From contig JAJZPN010000009.1 in the NCBI GenBank assembly GCA_021811145.1, positions 1 through 64,000 on the forward strand: a stretch of DNA of 64,000 bases, given 5' to 3'. The DNA is from Pseudomonadota bacterium. Its GTDB lineage: Bacteria > Pseudomonadota > Gammaproteobacteria > Burkholderiales > Ferrovaceae. Positions 1 to 11,841 of the stretch are shown piece by piece. The notes under the pieces were generated by a model that was not told the origin of the DNA, did no database searches, and was given only the letters and a program-made list of their open reading frames with translations. Both the position numbers and the translations under genes were made by a program. Within the stretch, counting starts at the first letter, position 1; each line of letters starts with the position of its first letter.

Positions 1-120
1 ATTACTCAGGAGGAAATTAATATGGTCATGAACCGCCTAAATAACCGGCCTAGAAAAACGCTTGGTTATAAAACACCTAATCAGGTATTCTTTAACTCAG
101 ACATTGCACTTCAAATCTGA
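1..120 (+). CDS. IS30-family transposase, C-terminal end (partial)
   Basis: The window opens inside an open frame that ends with TGA at 118-120. The 39 visible residues include NRLNNRPRKTLGYKTPNQVF, the signature C-terminal end of IS30-family DDE transposases (the N-x-R-P-R-K-x-L-x-x-x-T-P block just after the catalytic glutamate helix). The rest of the gene and the left end of the element lie outside the window, so I cannot say whether the copy is intact. No terminal inverted repeat could be confirmed in the AT-rich stretch that follows (121-214). This is the only mobile-element trace seen in the window. Confidence 0.85.
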   Translation: MTQEEINMVMNRLNNRPRKTLGYKTPNQVFFNSDIALQI

Positions 121-214
121 ATTCGCGATATAATTATTGTTATTGTTTTTAATTTTACTATCTATTTTAGATTAACATCAATAAATCTTTCGCAGCCGAG
201 CTATTTTTTAGTTT

Positions 215-1237
215 TTAGTGTTGATTTCCAGGTCTAACCAAGGACATACCACTTTTCGCATCTTGTATGCAATCCATCAGTAAGGTGGTAAGAGCATAAA
301 CAGCCTCAAGTCTTGGTGTGGGGACGTTAACCAGTTGGCCTAGTTCAATCACTGAACCAAGTAGAGCGTCCACTTCTAGTTCGCGACCTGCTTCAACATC
401 CTGCAACATGGAAGTTTTATGACGGCCCACCTTTTCAGCACCATCGATACGTTTATCAATAGTTACACGGAAAGTAACGTTAAATTGATGCGCAATTTCC
501 TGTGCTTCAGTCATCATGTCTTTGGCTAGTTGTCTGGTTCTTGGATGCTGGCAGATTTCAAATAACGTTCCATGGGTTAGGGCGCTGATAGGGTTGAATG
601 TCAGGTTACCCCATAGTTTCAACCATATTTCTGAGCGGATATCCTCAAGAATAGGAGACTTAAATCCAGCCGCTGTCATCATGTCAGATATTTTTTGGGC
701 GCGCTCGGTGGTGGCCCCATCCAATTCACCTATTGGAAAGCGAATCCCTTCTACATGTTTGATGACCCCAGGCGATACGCTGATTGCTGCAGGATAAACC
801 ACGCAACCAATGATTTTATGAGGATCAAGAGTTTTCATGATGATGCCGTTTGGATCAACGGTTTCAACAACGTGATCTTGATGTAAACCTGGACGACGCT
901 GAAAGTACCAGAAAGGAATACCGTTTTGCATCGGAATAATGACAGTATCCTCACCTACCATTTGTTCAATTTGATCAACTATGGGGGTGAGTTGGTGTGC
1001 TTTAATCGCTAAAATTACCACGTCCATGATACCTACTTCGCTAATTTTTTCTACAGCGCGAACGGGACCTTGTATTCCATTAGGATGTTCTTCTGTGATA
1101 AGTGTTAATCCTTTTTCACGTATTGCATCCAGTGTTTTTCCACGGGCAACCACTGTCACGTCGTTACCTGCTCTAGCTAGTTGTACCGCTAAAAATCCCC
1201 CAATTGCACCACCGCCACCCACAATACAAATTTTCAT
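215..1237 (-). CDS. 2-dehydropantoate 2-reductase family protein (PanE/ApbA-like)
   Basis: The 340-residue product starts MKICIVGGGGAIGGFLA, an N-terminal Rossmann NAD(P)-binding glycine motif, and continues with the ketopantoate reductase layout: EIWLKLWGNLTFNPISALTH near the middle and an all-helical C-terminal domain. A start 21 bases further upstream is possible, but the ATG at 1237 has an AGGAC ribosome site and puts the glycine motif at the usual place. Family members reduce 2-ketopantoate to pantoate, but many paralogues act on other 2-oxo acids. The gene is divergent from the CoA-transferase gene at 1452 rather than beside panC (52.5 kb), so a role in the same acyl-CoA or 2-oxo acid pathway is possible but unproven. 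Confidence 0.8.
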   Translation of the reverse strand: MKICIVGGGGAIGGFLAVQLARAGNDVTVVARGKTLDAIREKGLTLITEEHPNGIQGPVRAVEKISEVGIMDVVILAIKAHQLTPIVDQIEQMVGEDTVIIPMQNGIPFWYFQRRPGLHQDHVVETVDPNGIIMKTLDPHKIIGCVVYPAAISVSPGVIKHVEGIRFPIGELDGATTERAQKISDMMTAAGFKSPILEDIRSEIWLKLWGNLTFNPISALTHGTLFEICQHPRTRQLAKDMMTEAQEIAHQFNVTFRVTIDKRIDGAEKVGRHKTSMLQDVEAGRELEVDALLGSVIELGQLVNVPTPRLEAVYALTTLLMDCIQDAKSGMSLVRPGNQH

Positions 1238-1451
1238 GATCAGTCCTAGAATTAGCAAAACACAGAGAATTGAGTAAAAAAGTATTAGTTATTCTTATTA
1301 TTTGAATTTTCATTATAAGTGCTGGTTTTGATTAATTGAAACCCGTTTAACAATATTTTTTTTGTATTTTTATTGATGTATGTACTTGACTTTTTTTTAC
1401 TAAAGCGACAAAAAGGAGGGGTACGATTTAATTTTTTGCAAAGAGGGATTT

Positions 1452-2693
1452 ATGGAAAACGCATTATCAGGTATTCGCATTCTTGACATGACGCATGTGC
1501 AAGCTGGCCCAACCTCATCACAGTTACTGGCTTGGCTTGGTGCGGATGTGATTAAATTTGAGCCACCATCTGGGGATATTACCCGTGGACAGCTAAGAGA
1601 TATATCCGATGCGGATAGCCTTTACTTTACTATGCTCAACTGTAATAAACGTTCGATTACCGTGAATATGAAAAATCCTTCTGGTAAAGAGGTGTTTGTT
1701 GAGTTACTAAAGCAATGCGATGTCATTATGGAAAATTTTGGTCCTGGTGTATTGGATCGTTTTGGTTTTACTTGGGAAAAAGTTCATGAAATCAATCCAA
1801 GAATAATCATGGCATCAATTAAAGGATTCGGTTCTGCTGGTCCTTATTCAGAGTTTAAGGCTTATGAAAATGTGGCGCAGGCCATGGGTGGAGCAATGAG
1901 TACCACGGGATTTGATGATGGCCCCCCACTGGTAACCGGTGCACAAATTGGTGACTCTGGAACAGGATTACATTTGGCAATTGGTATATTGGCGGCACTT
2001 CAGTCAAGACATCGTACTGGCAAAGGGCAGTATGTTGAAGTGGCCATGATGGACTCAGTGATGAATCTTTGCCGGGTTAAATTTAGAGATCATCAACGTC
2101 TTAATCATGGCACTTTACCTGAGTACTCTGTTGACACCAATAACCGCTCTGCAACCCCTCGCAGTGGAAATGATTCAGGTGGTGGTCAGCTTGGTAACGC
2201 TATTCGTTGTAAACCAGGTGGCCCTAATGACTTCATTTACGTTGTAGTTCAGGAAGCGGTATGGGAAAATCTGGCGAAAAAAATAGGGGGTGACGCACTT
2301 GCCCAAGACCCACGGTTTAGTACCATTCAAGAAAGAAGACGTAATCAAAATACAATGTGGCAAATGATTACTGATTATGCCAGTCACTATACAAAACGAG
2401 AATTTATGGCAATTCTCAATGAGATTGACGTACCCTGTGGTCCTATCATGAGTACAGAAGATTTGGCTCAAGATGAACATGTTAAATTGCGAGATATGTA
2501 TGTTGAACTTGATCATCCTAAACGTGGCAAGTGGTTTAATGTAGGTATGCCAATCAAACTCTCAGATAATCACGTATCCATGAAGCGCTCACCCTTACTC
2601 GGAGAGCACACCAATGAGATTTTGAAGGAAGTATTAGGTTGGAACGAGGAAACAATAGCACAACACAAGGAAGCGGGTGCTTTCACTAAGTAA
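1452..2693 (+). CDS. frc: Formyl-CoA:oxalate CoA-transferase-like protein (CaiB/BaiF, class III)
   Basis: The 413-residue protein is a class III CoA-transferase closely resembling Frc. It has HVQAGP at 15-20, SLYFTMLNCNKRSI at 56-69, ENFGPGVLDRFGFTW at 94-108, and a catalytic aspartate at D168 in GAQIGDSGTG, matching D169 of the Oxalobacter enzyme as I recall it. The family moves CoA from formyl-CoA to oxalate. Two differences from remembered Frc are visible: the glycine loop reads SGGGQ rather than GGGGQ, and the residue matching Frc W48 is Q47 (TRGQLRD). The partner oxalyl-CoA decarboxylase is not in the window, so the true substrate may differ. The ATG is preceded by AGAGGGA at 1442-1448. 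The gene is divergent from the PanE-like gene. Confidence 0.75.
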   Translation: MENALSGIRILDMTHVQAGPTSSQLLAWLGADVIKFEPPSGDITRGQLRDISDADSLYFTMLNCNKRSITVNMKNPSGKEVFVELLKQCDVIMENFGPGVLDRFGFTWEKVHEINPRIIMASIKGFGSAGPYSEFKAYENVAQAMGGAMSTTGFDDGPPLVTGAQIGDSGTGLHLAIGILAALQSRHRTGKGQYVEVAMMDSVMNLCRVKFRDHQRLNHGTLPEYSVDTNNRSATPRSGNDSGGGQLGNAIRCKPGGPNDFIYVVVQEAVWENLAKKIGGDALAQDPRFSTIQERRRNQNTMWQMITDYASHYTKREFMAILNEIDVPCGPIMSTEDLAQDEHVKLRDMYVELDHPKRGKWFNVGMPIKLSDNHVSMKRSPLLGEHTNEILKEVLGWNEETIAQHKEAGAFTK

Positions 2694-2723
2694 TGGTTAG
2701 GTAGTATTCGGTCTAAAAGTTAA

Positions 2724-2774
2724 GATTTAAACTGACGGTCACTTGATTTGAATAAGTGGCTATCAGTTTAAATC
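2724..2774 (+). other. Long stem-loop between frc and pyrG
   Basis: Arms 2724-2744 and 2754-2774 pair over 21 positions around a 9-base loop. There are 18 Watson-Crick pairs, two G-U pairs (only as RNA of the + strand) and a single C-A mismatch. No T-run follows, so it is not a standard intrinsic terminator. It begins 30 bases after the frc stop codon and ends 90 bases before pyrG. It could protect the frc mRNA 3' end, act as a Rho-type or processing site, or be a small repeat element. Confidence 0.6.
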
Positions 2775-2849
2775 CTGACTCACCCCGATAAATAGATTCT
2801 CGGGAATGTTTGAGGTAAATTCCATTAAACGATATAATCAATCGTCTAA

Positions 2850-4510
<1,661 letters not shown>

Positions 4511-4511
<1 letters not shown>

Positions 4512-5344
4512 TGAAACTCTGTCATTTTGAGGCGGGTATTAATCATCCTTTTTTTCTTATCGCAGGGCCTTGTGTGATTGAGTCACGTGAATTGGTTTTT
4601 GAGGTTGCAGGCCAATTAAAAGAGATTACGCGTGAACTTGAAATTCCGTTTATTTTTAAAGCTTCCTATGATAAAGCTAACCGAAGCTCCGGTAGTTCCT
4701 TTAGAGGGATAGGTCAAGATAAAGGATTATCCATCTTGGCTGATGTTAAAAAAGAGTTAGGTATTCCTGTTTTAACTGATGTACATGAAAGTGCTGACGT
4801 GAAAGAAGTAGCCTCTATTGTTGATGTATTACAAACGCCTGCGTTTTTATGTCGCCAAACGGACTTTATTGAAGCTGTGGCTAAGTCAGGTAAGCCAGTG
4901 AATATTAAAAAAGGCCAATTCTTGGCTCCACATGACATGAAAAATGTGGTCGAAAAAGCCAAAAAAGCCAGTGGTCAAGACAATATTATGGTGTGTGAGA
5001 GAGGCGTATCTTTTGGGTATAACAATTTAGTGTCTGATATGCGCTCCTTATCAATTATGCGAGAAACAGATTGTCCCGTTGTTTTTGATGCAACTCATTC
5101 TGTTCAATTGCCTGGTGGGTTAGGGGCGGCTAGTGGGGGGCAAAGAGAATTTGTTCCTGTACTAGCAAGAGCTGCCGTTGCGGCCGGGATTTCTGGACTA
5201 TTTATGGAAACGCATCCTCGCCCAGCACAAGCTCTATCAGACGGCCCCAATGCATGGCCTTTAGGGCAAATGAGGGAATTGTTAGAGACATTAGTTGAAA
5301 TTGATGTGATTGTAAAAAAACAAGGTTTAATTGAAATCCAGTAA
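4511..5344 (+). CDS. kdsA: 3-deoxy-8-phosphooctulonate synthase (KDO-8-P synthase)
   Basis: The 277-residue TIM-barrel enzyme condenses phosphoenolpyruvate with arabinose 5-phosphate to KDO-8-phosphate for the lipopolysaccharide core. Diagnostic segments are [12 protein letters not shown] near the N terminus, [12 protein letters not shown] at about 49-60, and the C-terminal [20 protein letters not shown]. The start ATG overlaps the pyrG stop by one base. It is followed 18 bases later by eno, so pyrG, kdsA and eno are probably one operon. Its presence shows a Gram-negative outer membrane with KDO-containing LPS. Confidence 0.97.
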
Positions 5345-6643
<1,299 letters not shown>

Positions 6644-6662
6644 ATAATGAATCAGGAGAACC

Positions 6663-7001
6663 ATGAAGGATCCTGGTAAGATCGTCTCTCTCTTTTTGTT
6701 GTTGTTAATTACGCTTCTTAGCTACTCTCTTTTTATTGGTAAAGGTGGGTGGTTAAGAATACGTTCTTTAAATCAACAGATCTCTCAGCAAAAAGAAGCC
6801 AATACTCAGCAAAAAATGCGTAATGATGCGCTCAGTGCTGAGGTAAAAGATTTAAGGAAAGGGACGGATGCGTTGGAAGAGCATGCACGAACAGATCTAG
6901 GAATGGTTAGGGAAGGGGAAACTTTCTACCGATACGTTAATCCCCAATCAACCGGCGCTCCCGCTTCTCTTGCTACTAAAAAACCAGCTCAGACTAAATA
7001 A
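6663..7001 (+). CDS. ftsB: Cell division protein FtsB
   Basis: The 112-residue protein has a short cytoplasmic start, one membrane segment (about residues 9-25, IVSLFLLLLITLLSYSLFI) and a following periplasmic coiled coil (about 34-75), then GMVREGETFYRYV, a conserved end of FtsB/DivIC proteins. FtsB joins FtsL and FtsQ in the divisome. It lies 19 bases after eno with GGAGAA before the ATG, the usual place for ftsB. Its last 8 bases overlap the convergent bamD gene. The C-terminal tail is slightly longer than in E. coli. Confidence 0.92.
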   Translation: MKDPGKIVSLFLLLLITLLSYSLFIGKGGWLRIRSLNQQISQQKEANTQQKMRNDALSAEVKDLRKGTDALEEHARTDLGMVREGETFYRYVNPQSTGAPASLATKKPAQTK

Positions 7002-7794
7002 TTTTTTTCCACCAGGGTCTGTTAATGCTGGGTTTGTTTTGTAAAAACTTACTCTCAGGAAAATCTTTATTAAGAACTCTTAATGCATCGTTAGCGAGTT
7101 CTGTTAGATTCATGGCTTGGTAGCTTTTAGCTAAAATGTATAAAGCTTCTTCTGTCTGCGGGCTCTTTGAATAATCAATCAATACTTCTTTGGCGCGGTC
7201 TGCGGCAGCAAGATAAGCTTGGCGTTTATAGTAATAGCGAGCCATCACAATATCCCCCTTTGCTAAAGCATTAACAATATAGCGCATACGAACTACGGCA
7301 TCAGGAGTGTATTTGCTTTTAGGAAAACGAGTGACTAATTCTTTGAACGTTTCAAAGGCATCACGATAAGGTTTACTATCTCGCTGGGCTAGATCTTCTG
7401 GAGAATACACACCAAAAAGACCTAAATCATCATCAAAATTAGCCAATCCTTTCATATAGTAAGCATAATCAACACCAGGATGATTGGGGTGGGCTTTTAT
7501 AAAACGATCAGCTTCACTAATTGCAGAGGCTTTTTCACCTTGCTTGTAGTATGAGTAGATTTGTTCTAACTCAGCTTGCTGTGAGTAAATTCCATATGGA
7601 TAGCGAGTTTGTAATGATTCGTAGAGTTTTGCAGCTTGTTCATAATTACCGTCCAACATCTGTGTTTTGGCTTCGTTATATATTTTTGAAGCTGACCAAC
7701 CCTTGGTAGGGTCTAGGTCATCATTCATGCCGCTACACCCTACTACCAGCAAAGATAGAGAGAGTAATAAAAATCGAGTTATACTAGTGTTCAT
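6994..7794 (-). CDS. bamD: Outer membrane assembly lipoprotein BamD
   Basis: The 266-residue protein begins with a lipoprotein signal ending LLVVGC, so C20 would be lipidated. TPR-like helices follow, with the family segments YNEAKTQMLDGNYEQAAKLY, ESLQTRYPYGIYSQQAELEQ in the first repeats, and RFPKSKYTPDAVVRMRYIVN later. BamD is an essential part of the BAM complex that inserts beta-barrel proteins in the outer membrane. Its start codon is separated from the divergent rluD start codon by one base, so each promoter must sit inside the other gene or be very compact. Confidence 0.95.
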   Translation of the reverse strand: MNTSITRFLLLSLSLLVVGCSGMNDDLDPTKGWSASKIYNEAKTQMLDGNYEQAAKLYESLQTRYPYGIYSQQAELEQIYSYYKQGEKASAISEADRFIKAHPNHPGVDYAYYMKGLANFDDDLGLFGVYSPEDLAQRDSKPYRDAFETFKELVTRFPKSKYTPDAVVRMRYIVNALAKGDIVMARYYYKRQAYLAAADRAKEVLIDYSKSPQTEEALYILAKSYQAMNLTELANDALRVLNKDFPESKFLQNKPSINRPWWKKII

Positions 7795-7795
7795 A

Positions 7796-8782
7796 ATGTC
7801 CGAAGCAAATAGTGAATTTTTAGATTATACCAGTCTTGATGAATCAGACCCAGTTGATATCATGATACCTCATGATTTAGCGGGAAGTCGTATTGATCAG
7901 GCTTTGGTGACGCTTTTTCCAGGCTACTCGAGAAGTAGATTACAACAATGGATTAAGGATGGGGCAGTTAAGCTCAATGGTCAAACGACAGTCCCTAAAG
8001 AAAAAGTGTGGACTGGAGATAAGATTAGTCTTCAGATTCCTGAGGAAATTGATCTTGAAGCCATTATTGCACAGCCTATTGCTTTAAATATTGTTCATGA
8101 AGATGAAGATATTATTGTTTTGAATAAACCAGCAGGTTTAGTTGTTCATCCTGGTAACGGTAATTGGAGTAATACACTACAAAATGGACTGCTTTACTAT
8201 GATGAGCAGTTAAAGATGGTTCCTCGTTGCGGTATTGTTCACCGCCTTGATAAAGACACCAATGGGTTAATGGTAGTAGCAAAAAATCTCCCCACCCACC
8301 AAGACTTAGTACAACAACTGCAAGCTAGAACCGTAAAAAGACACTATTTGGCCTGTGTTCAGGGTATGTTGACCGTGCCAGGACAAGTTGATGCACCAAT
8401 TAGTCGACATCCCACCCAGCGCACTAAAATGGCCGTTGTAGCAACAGGTAAAGACGCTTTAACTTATTATGACATTATCGAGCGGCTACCTTGTCACACT
8501 TTAGTTGAATGCCATTTGGCAACAGGAAGAACTCATCAAATTCGAGTACATATGCAATTTATTGGCCATCCTCTAGCAGGTGACCCTGTTTATGGTGGCA
8601 AAGTACCGCGCTATGATGAACATAGTATAGCCGTTCTAAAACTATTAAATAGACAAGCTTTACAAGCTTTTCGGTTAGGCCTTATTCACCCTCGCACAAA
8701 AGAGTATTGTGAGTGGAGTATTCCGCTAGCGGATGATTTGTTAGGGTTAGTTGACGCATTAAGGCATTGTCGTTATGAATGA
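7796..8782 (+). CDS. rluD: 23S rRNA pseudouridine synthase RluD
   Basis: The 328-residue protein has an N-terminal S4 RNA-binding domain (AGSRIDQALVTLFPGYSRSR) and a pseudouridine synthase domain with the catalytic aspartate in GIVHRLDKDTNGLMVVAK. RluD modifies uridines of helix 69 of 23S rRNA. The ATG at 7796 is chosen because the bamD start lies at 7794 and the divergent bamD/rluD arrangement is common. No clear Shine-Dalgarno is visible there, so a later start such as 7862 cannot be excluded. The 3' end overlaps pgeF by 8 bases. Confidence 0.93.
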   Translation: MSEANSEFLDYTSLDESDPVDIMIPHDLAGSRIDQALVTLFPGYSRSRLQQWIKDGAVKLNGQTTVPKEKVWTGDKISLQIPEEIDLEAIIAQPIALNIVHEDEDIIVLNKPAGLVVHPGNGNWSNTLQNGLLYYDEQLKMVPRCGIVHRLDKDTNGLMVVAKNLPTHQDLVQQLQARTVKRHYLACVQGMLTVPGQVDAPISRHPTQRTKMAVVATGKDALTYYDIIERLPCHTLVECHLATGRTHQIRVHMQFIGHPLAGDPVYGGKVPRYDEHSIAVLKLLNRQALQAFRLGLIHPRTKEYCEWSIPLADDLLGLVDALRHCRYE

Positions 8783-9530
8783 GTGGATTGTTAATTGGCC
8801 AGCACCTCAATGGGTGAAAACTTTTGCCACAACCCGCGAGGGAGGGGTAAGTATTGGGGCATTTAGTAGCTTAAATTTAGGTGACCATGTTCAGGATAAT
8901 CCGCAACATGTTCAGTTAAATCGTCAGCGTGTTGAGCAACATATACAAGTTACACCCTGTTATCTTAGGCAGGTTCATGACACTCATGTAGTTAATCTTG
9001 ACCAACAAGATGCCACTTTCGTTCCCGAGGCGGATGCTGCGTGGTTAACGCAACCAGGTAGAGCAGCCGTGGTATTAACTGCAGATTGTATGCCGTTATT
9101 ATTTTGTCATAGAAAAGAAAAAATCGTGGCAGTGGCTCATGCCGGTTGGCGAGGATTAGCAAAGGGAGTGATTGAAGCGACAATCAAGGCAATGTCTGTT
9201 CCCACCAATGAATTGATGGTATGGATTGGCCCCACTATCGGACAACAGCATTTTGAAGTGGGTGATGAAGTGAGAAATGCATTTATTATGCATCATCAAG
9301 AGGCAGAACAAGCTTTTATTCCAGCCGACAAATCTGGTAAATGGTTTGCTGATTTAGTGTTTCTTGCCAAACAGCAGTTATATAGCTTGGGTGTCAACCA
9401 TATTTATGGTGGAGAGATATGTAATTATACTCATCCCGAGCTGTTTTATTCTCATCGACGTGACCGGGGTAAAACGGGTCGAATGGGGTACTTTATTTGG
9501 CTCGATACGGAGCCAGAAAGCGTCGTATAA
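8775..9530 (+). CDS. pgeF: Laccase-domain purine nucleosidase / peptidoglycan editing factor (YfiH)
   Basis: The 251-residue protein belongs to the YfiH/YlmD family. Marks are FATTREGGVSIGAFSSLNLGDHV, the metal-ligand segment VLTADCMPLLFCHR with AVAHAGWRGLAKGV, and WIGPTIGQQHFEVGDEV. The conserved His-Cys-His zinc site is present. Family members have been described as purine nucleoside phosphorylase/adenosine deaminase-like enzymes and as PgeF, which keeps L-serine out of muropeptides. The gene starts inside the end of rluD, a common pairing (rluD-yfiH), so the two are translationally coupled. Confidence 0.92.
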   Translation: MNEWIVNWPAPQWVKTFATTREGGVSIGAFSSLNLGDHVQDNPQHVQLNRQRVEQHIQVTPCYLRQVHDTHVVNLDQQDATFVPEADAAWLTQPGRAAVVLTADCMPLLFCHRKEKIVAVAHAGWRGLAKGVIEATIKAMSVPTNELMVWIGPTIGQQHFEVGDEVRNAFIMHHQEAEQAFIPADKSGKWFADLVFLAKQQLYSLGVNHIYGGEICNYTHPELFYSHRRDRGKTGRMGYFIWLDTEPESVV

Positions 9531-9563
9531 TGCTTAGTTAATATTAATCAAAGAGTATAGCCA

Positions 9564-10337
9564 GTGATCATGACTCCATTAATGAATACCGTCATCGCAA
9601 GCCTTGCTGCAGGCTCGTTGTCGGTTGTGTGCGCTGTCATCGTGGTGCTTACCGCACGTCCAACATGGGTTCCTTTACTGGTGAGCTATGCTATTGGTGC
9701 ATTATTAGGAGCCGTGTTTTTAGAAATACTGCCTCATGCCTTTACCTTGTCTCATAATGCTGATTTAGTATCAATGACAGTCTTGGCAGGCATTTTACTG
9801 TTTTTTCTTTTGGAAAAACTGGTTTTATGGCGTCATGTTCACGCTCACGACATGGAAGATCACGGCCATTCTCTTCATGAGGGGCATCAACGCACCGGTG
9901 CTATGGTGGTTGTAGGTGATTCGGTTCATAATTTTGTGGATGGAATTATTATTGCAGCAGCCTTTGTTGCTAATACCCAACTGGGTATTGTGACGGCACT
10001 CGCAATTATTGCTCATGAAATTCCCCAAGAAGCAGGAGATGTATTGGTGTTACTTCACTCAGGTCTATCTCGCAGAAAAGCTCTAATGTTTAATTTATTG
10101 ACCAGTGTAGCCACCCTTTTTGGTGGAGTATTTGCTTGTCTTGCACTGCAATCGTTACAACATGCCGTTCCTTATCTACTGGCTTTGGCTGCATCAAGTA
10201 TGATTTATGTGGCTGTAGCTGATTTAATTCCTGGTTTACATCGTCGTATCGACTTTAAAGAGTCAGTTTGGCAAGTTATCTTAATTTCTTTAGGTGTAGC
10301 ATCAATTCATTGGATGCACCTGATCGTCCAAGAATAA
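9564..10337 (+). CDS. ZIP-family divalent metal transporter
   Basis: The 257-residue protein has about seven or eight membrane segments. A histidine-rich cytoplasmic loop HVHAHDMEDHGHSLHEGH is followed by the two ZIP metal-binding helices HNFVDGIIIAAAF and HEIPQEAGDVLVLL. ZIP proteins bring Zn, Fe or other divalent metals into the cytoplasm, and the sequence does not tell which. The GTG at 9564 lies 8 bases after AAAGAG; an ATG at 9570 is the alternative start. It stands alone after pgeF, and no metal-responsive operator was recognised. Confidence 0.9.
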   Translation: MIMTPLMNTVIASLAAGSLSVVCAVIVVLTARPTWVPLLVSYAIGALLGAVFLEILPHAFTLSHNADLVSMTVLAGILLFFLLEKLVLWRHVHAHDMEDHGHSLHEGHQRTGAMVVVGDSVHNFVDGIIIAAAFVANTQLGIVTALAIIAHEIPQEAGDVLVLLHSGLSRRKALMFNLLTSVATLFGGVFACLALQSLQHAVPYLLALAASSMIYVAVADLIPGLHRRIDFKESVWQVILISLGVASIHWMHLIVQE

Positions 10338-10488
10338 TTAATCAATTCATAATTGTTTAATTATTGAAGAGTTATGATTAGACTATCAATTAACGATTTT
10401 AAAAAACAGTATTTATTCTGATTTTAAGTTAGCTTTAAGTTGATATAGTTAACCTAGTCTCTAAATAACAAGACGTGCTCCACTATTA

Positions 10489-11841
10489 ATGAAAATTAAA
10501 ACAATACTATTTTTTACCTTATTGGGTCTTTATGGTTGTGCTAGTTATGACAGCAAACCATTACCAGAAAAGCCACTGTGGCCTCAAGATATAAGTCGTC
10601 TTCAGCTACCTGATCAAATAGCATCTAGTCAAGTTGGGATACAACATAAGTTTAATCCAAGCGATGGTTTAGATGTAATTGAAATTGCCACTATTGCAAT
10701 TGCTAATAATCCGGGATTACAACAGGCAAGAGACAGTGCAGGAGTGACTAAAGCGCAAGCCTTTAATGCGGGCTTATTACCAGATCCTACACTCCTTATT
10801 TATCCTCAGCCTCCCATCAATGGCGGCCCTGGGGCGAACTCAGTGGCTTCTGAGTACGGTCTTTTTTATAATATTTCAGCGTTAATTACTCATTCAACAA
10901 TTCAGCAGGGTGTAAAAAGTACCGAAGAGAAAGCGGATTTGGACTTGCTCTGGCAAGAGTGGTTACTCATATCCCAATCACAAATCTTGTTTGAAAAAAT
11001 CGTCAATAATGAAACTTTGTTAACCTTATTATTAGATAAGGAAGCACTATTAAAAAATATTGAGAACGCTCAGCATAAGGCGTTAGTAGAAAAAGATTTG
11101 GATCTTAATACAACAGCTGTAAATACAATTATATTTAAAGAAACCACAAAACAAGTCATTGATTTGAAGAGAGCTATCGCACAAGACCGCTCAGCATTGA
11201 ATCAGATGTTAGGGTTATCTCCCGGTACTTCTTTAAGATTAGTTGACTCCTTGATATTACCTCATTTATCAACACAACAAATTAATAGTCAGTTGCAGCA
11301 ATTAAGTCATATTCGTCCCGATTTATTAGCCCTACAAAAAGGCTATGAAGCGCAAGACTATAGATTACGTGAAGCTATCTTAGGACAATTTCCTGCTATT
11401 AACTTTGGGTATACCAGATTAAGAGATAATGGAGCAGTGATATATAACGGGTTTGATTTATCTGTTTCTTTACCTATTTTTAATCGCAACCAAGGTAATG
11501 TAGCGATTGCCAAAGCAACCCGTCAGCAACTCTATGATGAATATCAAAATCGACTTAATAGTGCATTTAGTGATGTCCATCAGTTAACGCAGGATTTGGA
11601 TTTTTTGAATAATCAAATACCAGTACTATCTAGCAGTGTTGGGGTATTGACGCAACTAAGTGATAGCGCCAAAAGTGCCTATCAACGCCAAGATATGGAT
11701 CTGGTGGCTTATGCACAGTTTAAAATAAATGAAATTGATAAAAAAATTGAATTAGCAAAAACTAAGCAATTATGGCTGGAGCAAGCAATTAATTTATCGA
11801 TGCTAATTGGTGAACCTTTATCTAATTGGGTGAATAAGTGA
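10489..11841 (+). CDS. TolC-type outer membrane efflux lipoprotein
   Basis: The 450-residue protein starts with a lipoprotein signal peptide (LLGLYGC, C17) and shows the repeated long helical layout of outer membrane factors: IAIANNPGLQQARDSAGVTK near 75-95, a central GLFYNISALITH region, and a second half with SVSLPIFNRNQGNVAIAKAT. It would form the outer membrane duct of the tripartite pump encoded by the next two genes. Its end overlaps the next gene by four bases. The divergence of the N-terminal half resembles outer membrane partners of CzcC/CusC type, but substrate cannot be inferred. Confidence 0.88.
   Translation: MKIKTILFFTLLGLYGCASYDSKPLPEKPLWPQDISRLQLPDQIASSQVGIQHKFNPSDGLDVIEIATIAIANNPGLQQARDSAGVTKAQAFNAGLLPDPTLLIYPQPPINGGPGANSVASEYGLFYNISALITHSTIQQGVKSTEEKADLDLLWQEWLLISQSQILFEKIVNNETLLTLLLDKEALLKNIENAQHKALVEKDLDLNTTAVNTIIFKETTKQVIDLKRAIAQDRSALNQMLGLSPGTSLRLVDSLILPHLSTQQINSQLQQLSHIRPDLLALQKGYEAQDYRLREAILGQFPAINFGYTRLRDNGAVIYNGFDLSVSLPIFNRNQGNVAIAKATRQQLYDEYQNRLNSAFSDVHQLTQDLDFLNNQIPVLSSSVGVLTQLSDSAKSAYQRQDMDLVAYAQFKINEIDKKIELAKTKQLWLEQAINLSMLIGEPLSNWVNK

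Noticed and set aside
121-214. Right terminal inverted repeat of the IS30 element
   Set aside because: Without the left end no repeat pair can be matched, so its boundary cannot be placed.
516-1277. Several forward open frames across the PanE-like gene
   Set aside because: They are antisense to a gene with clear Rossmann and reductase motifs, show no domain and have no ribosome sites.
1238-1451. Specific promoters in the panE-like/frc divergent region
   Set aside because: The stretch is AT-rich with many weak hexamers such as TTGACT near 1385, but none has a well-spaced -10; I could not choose among them.
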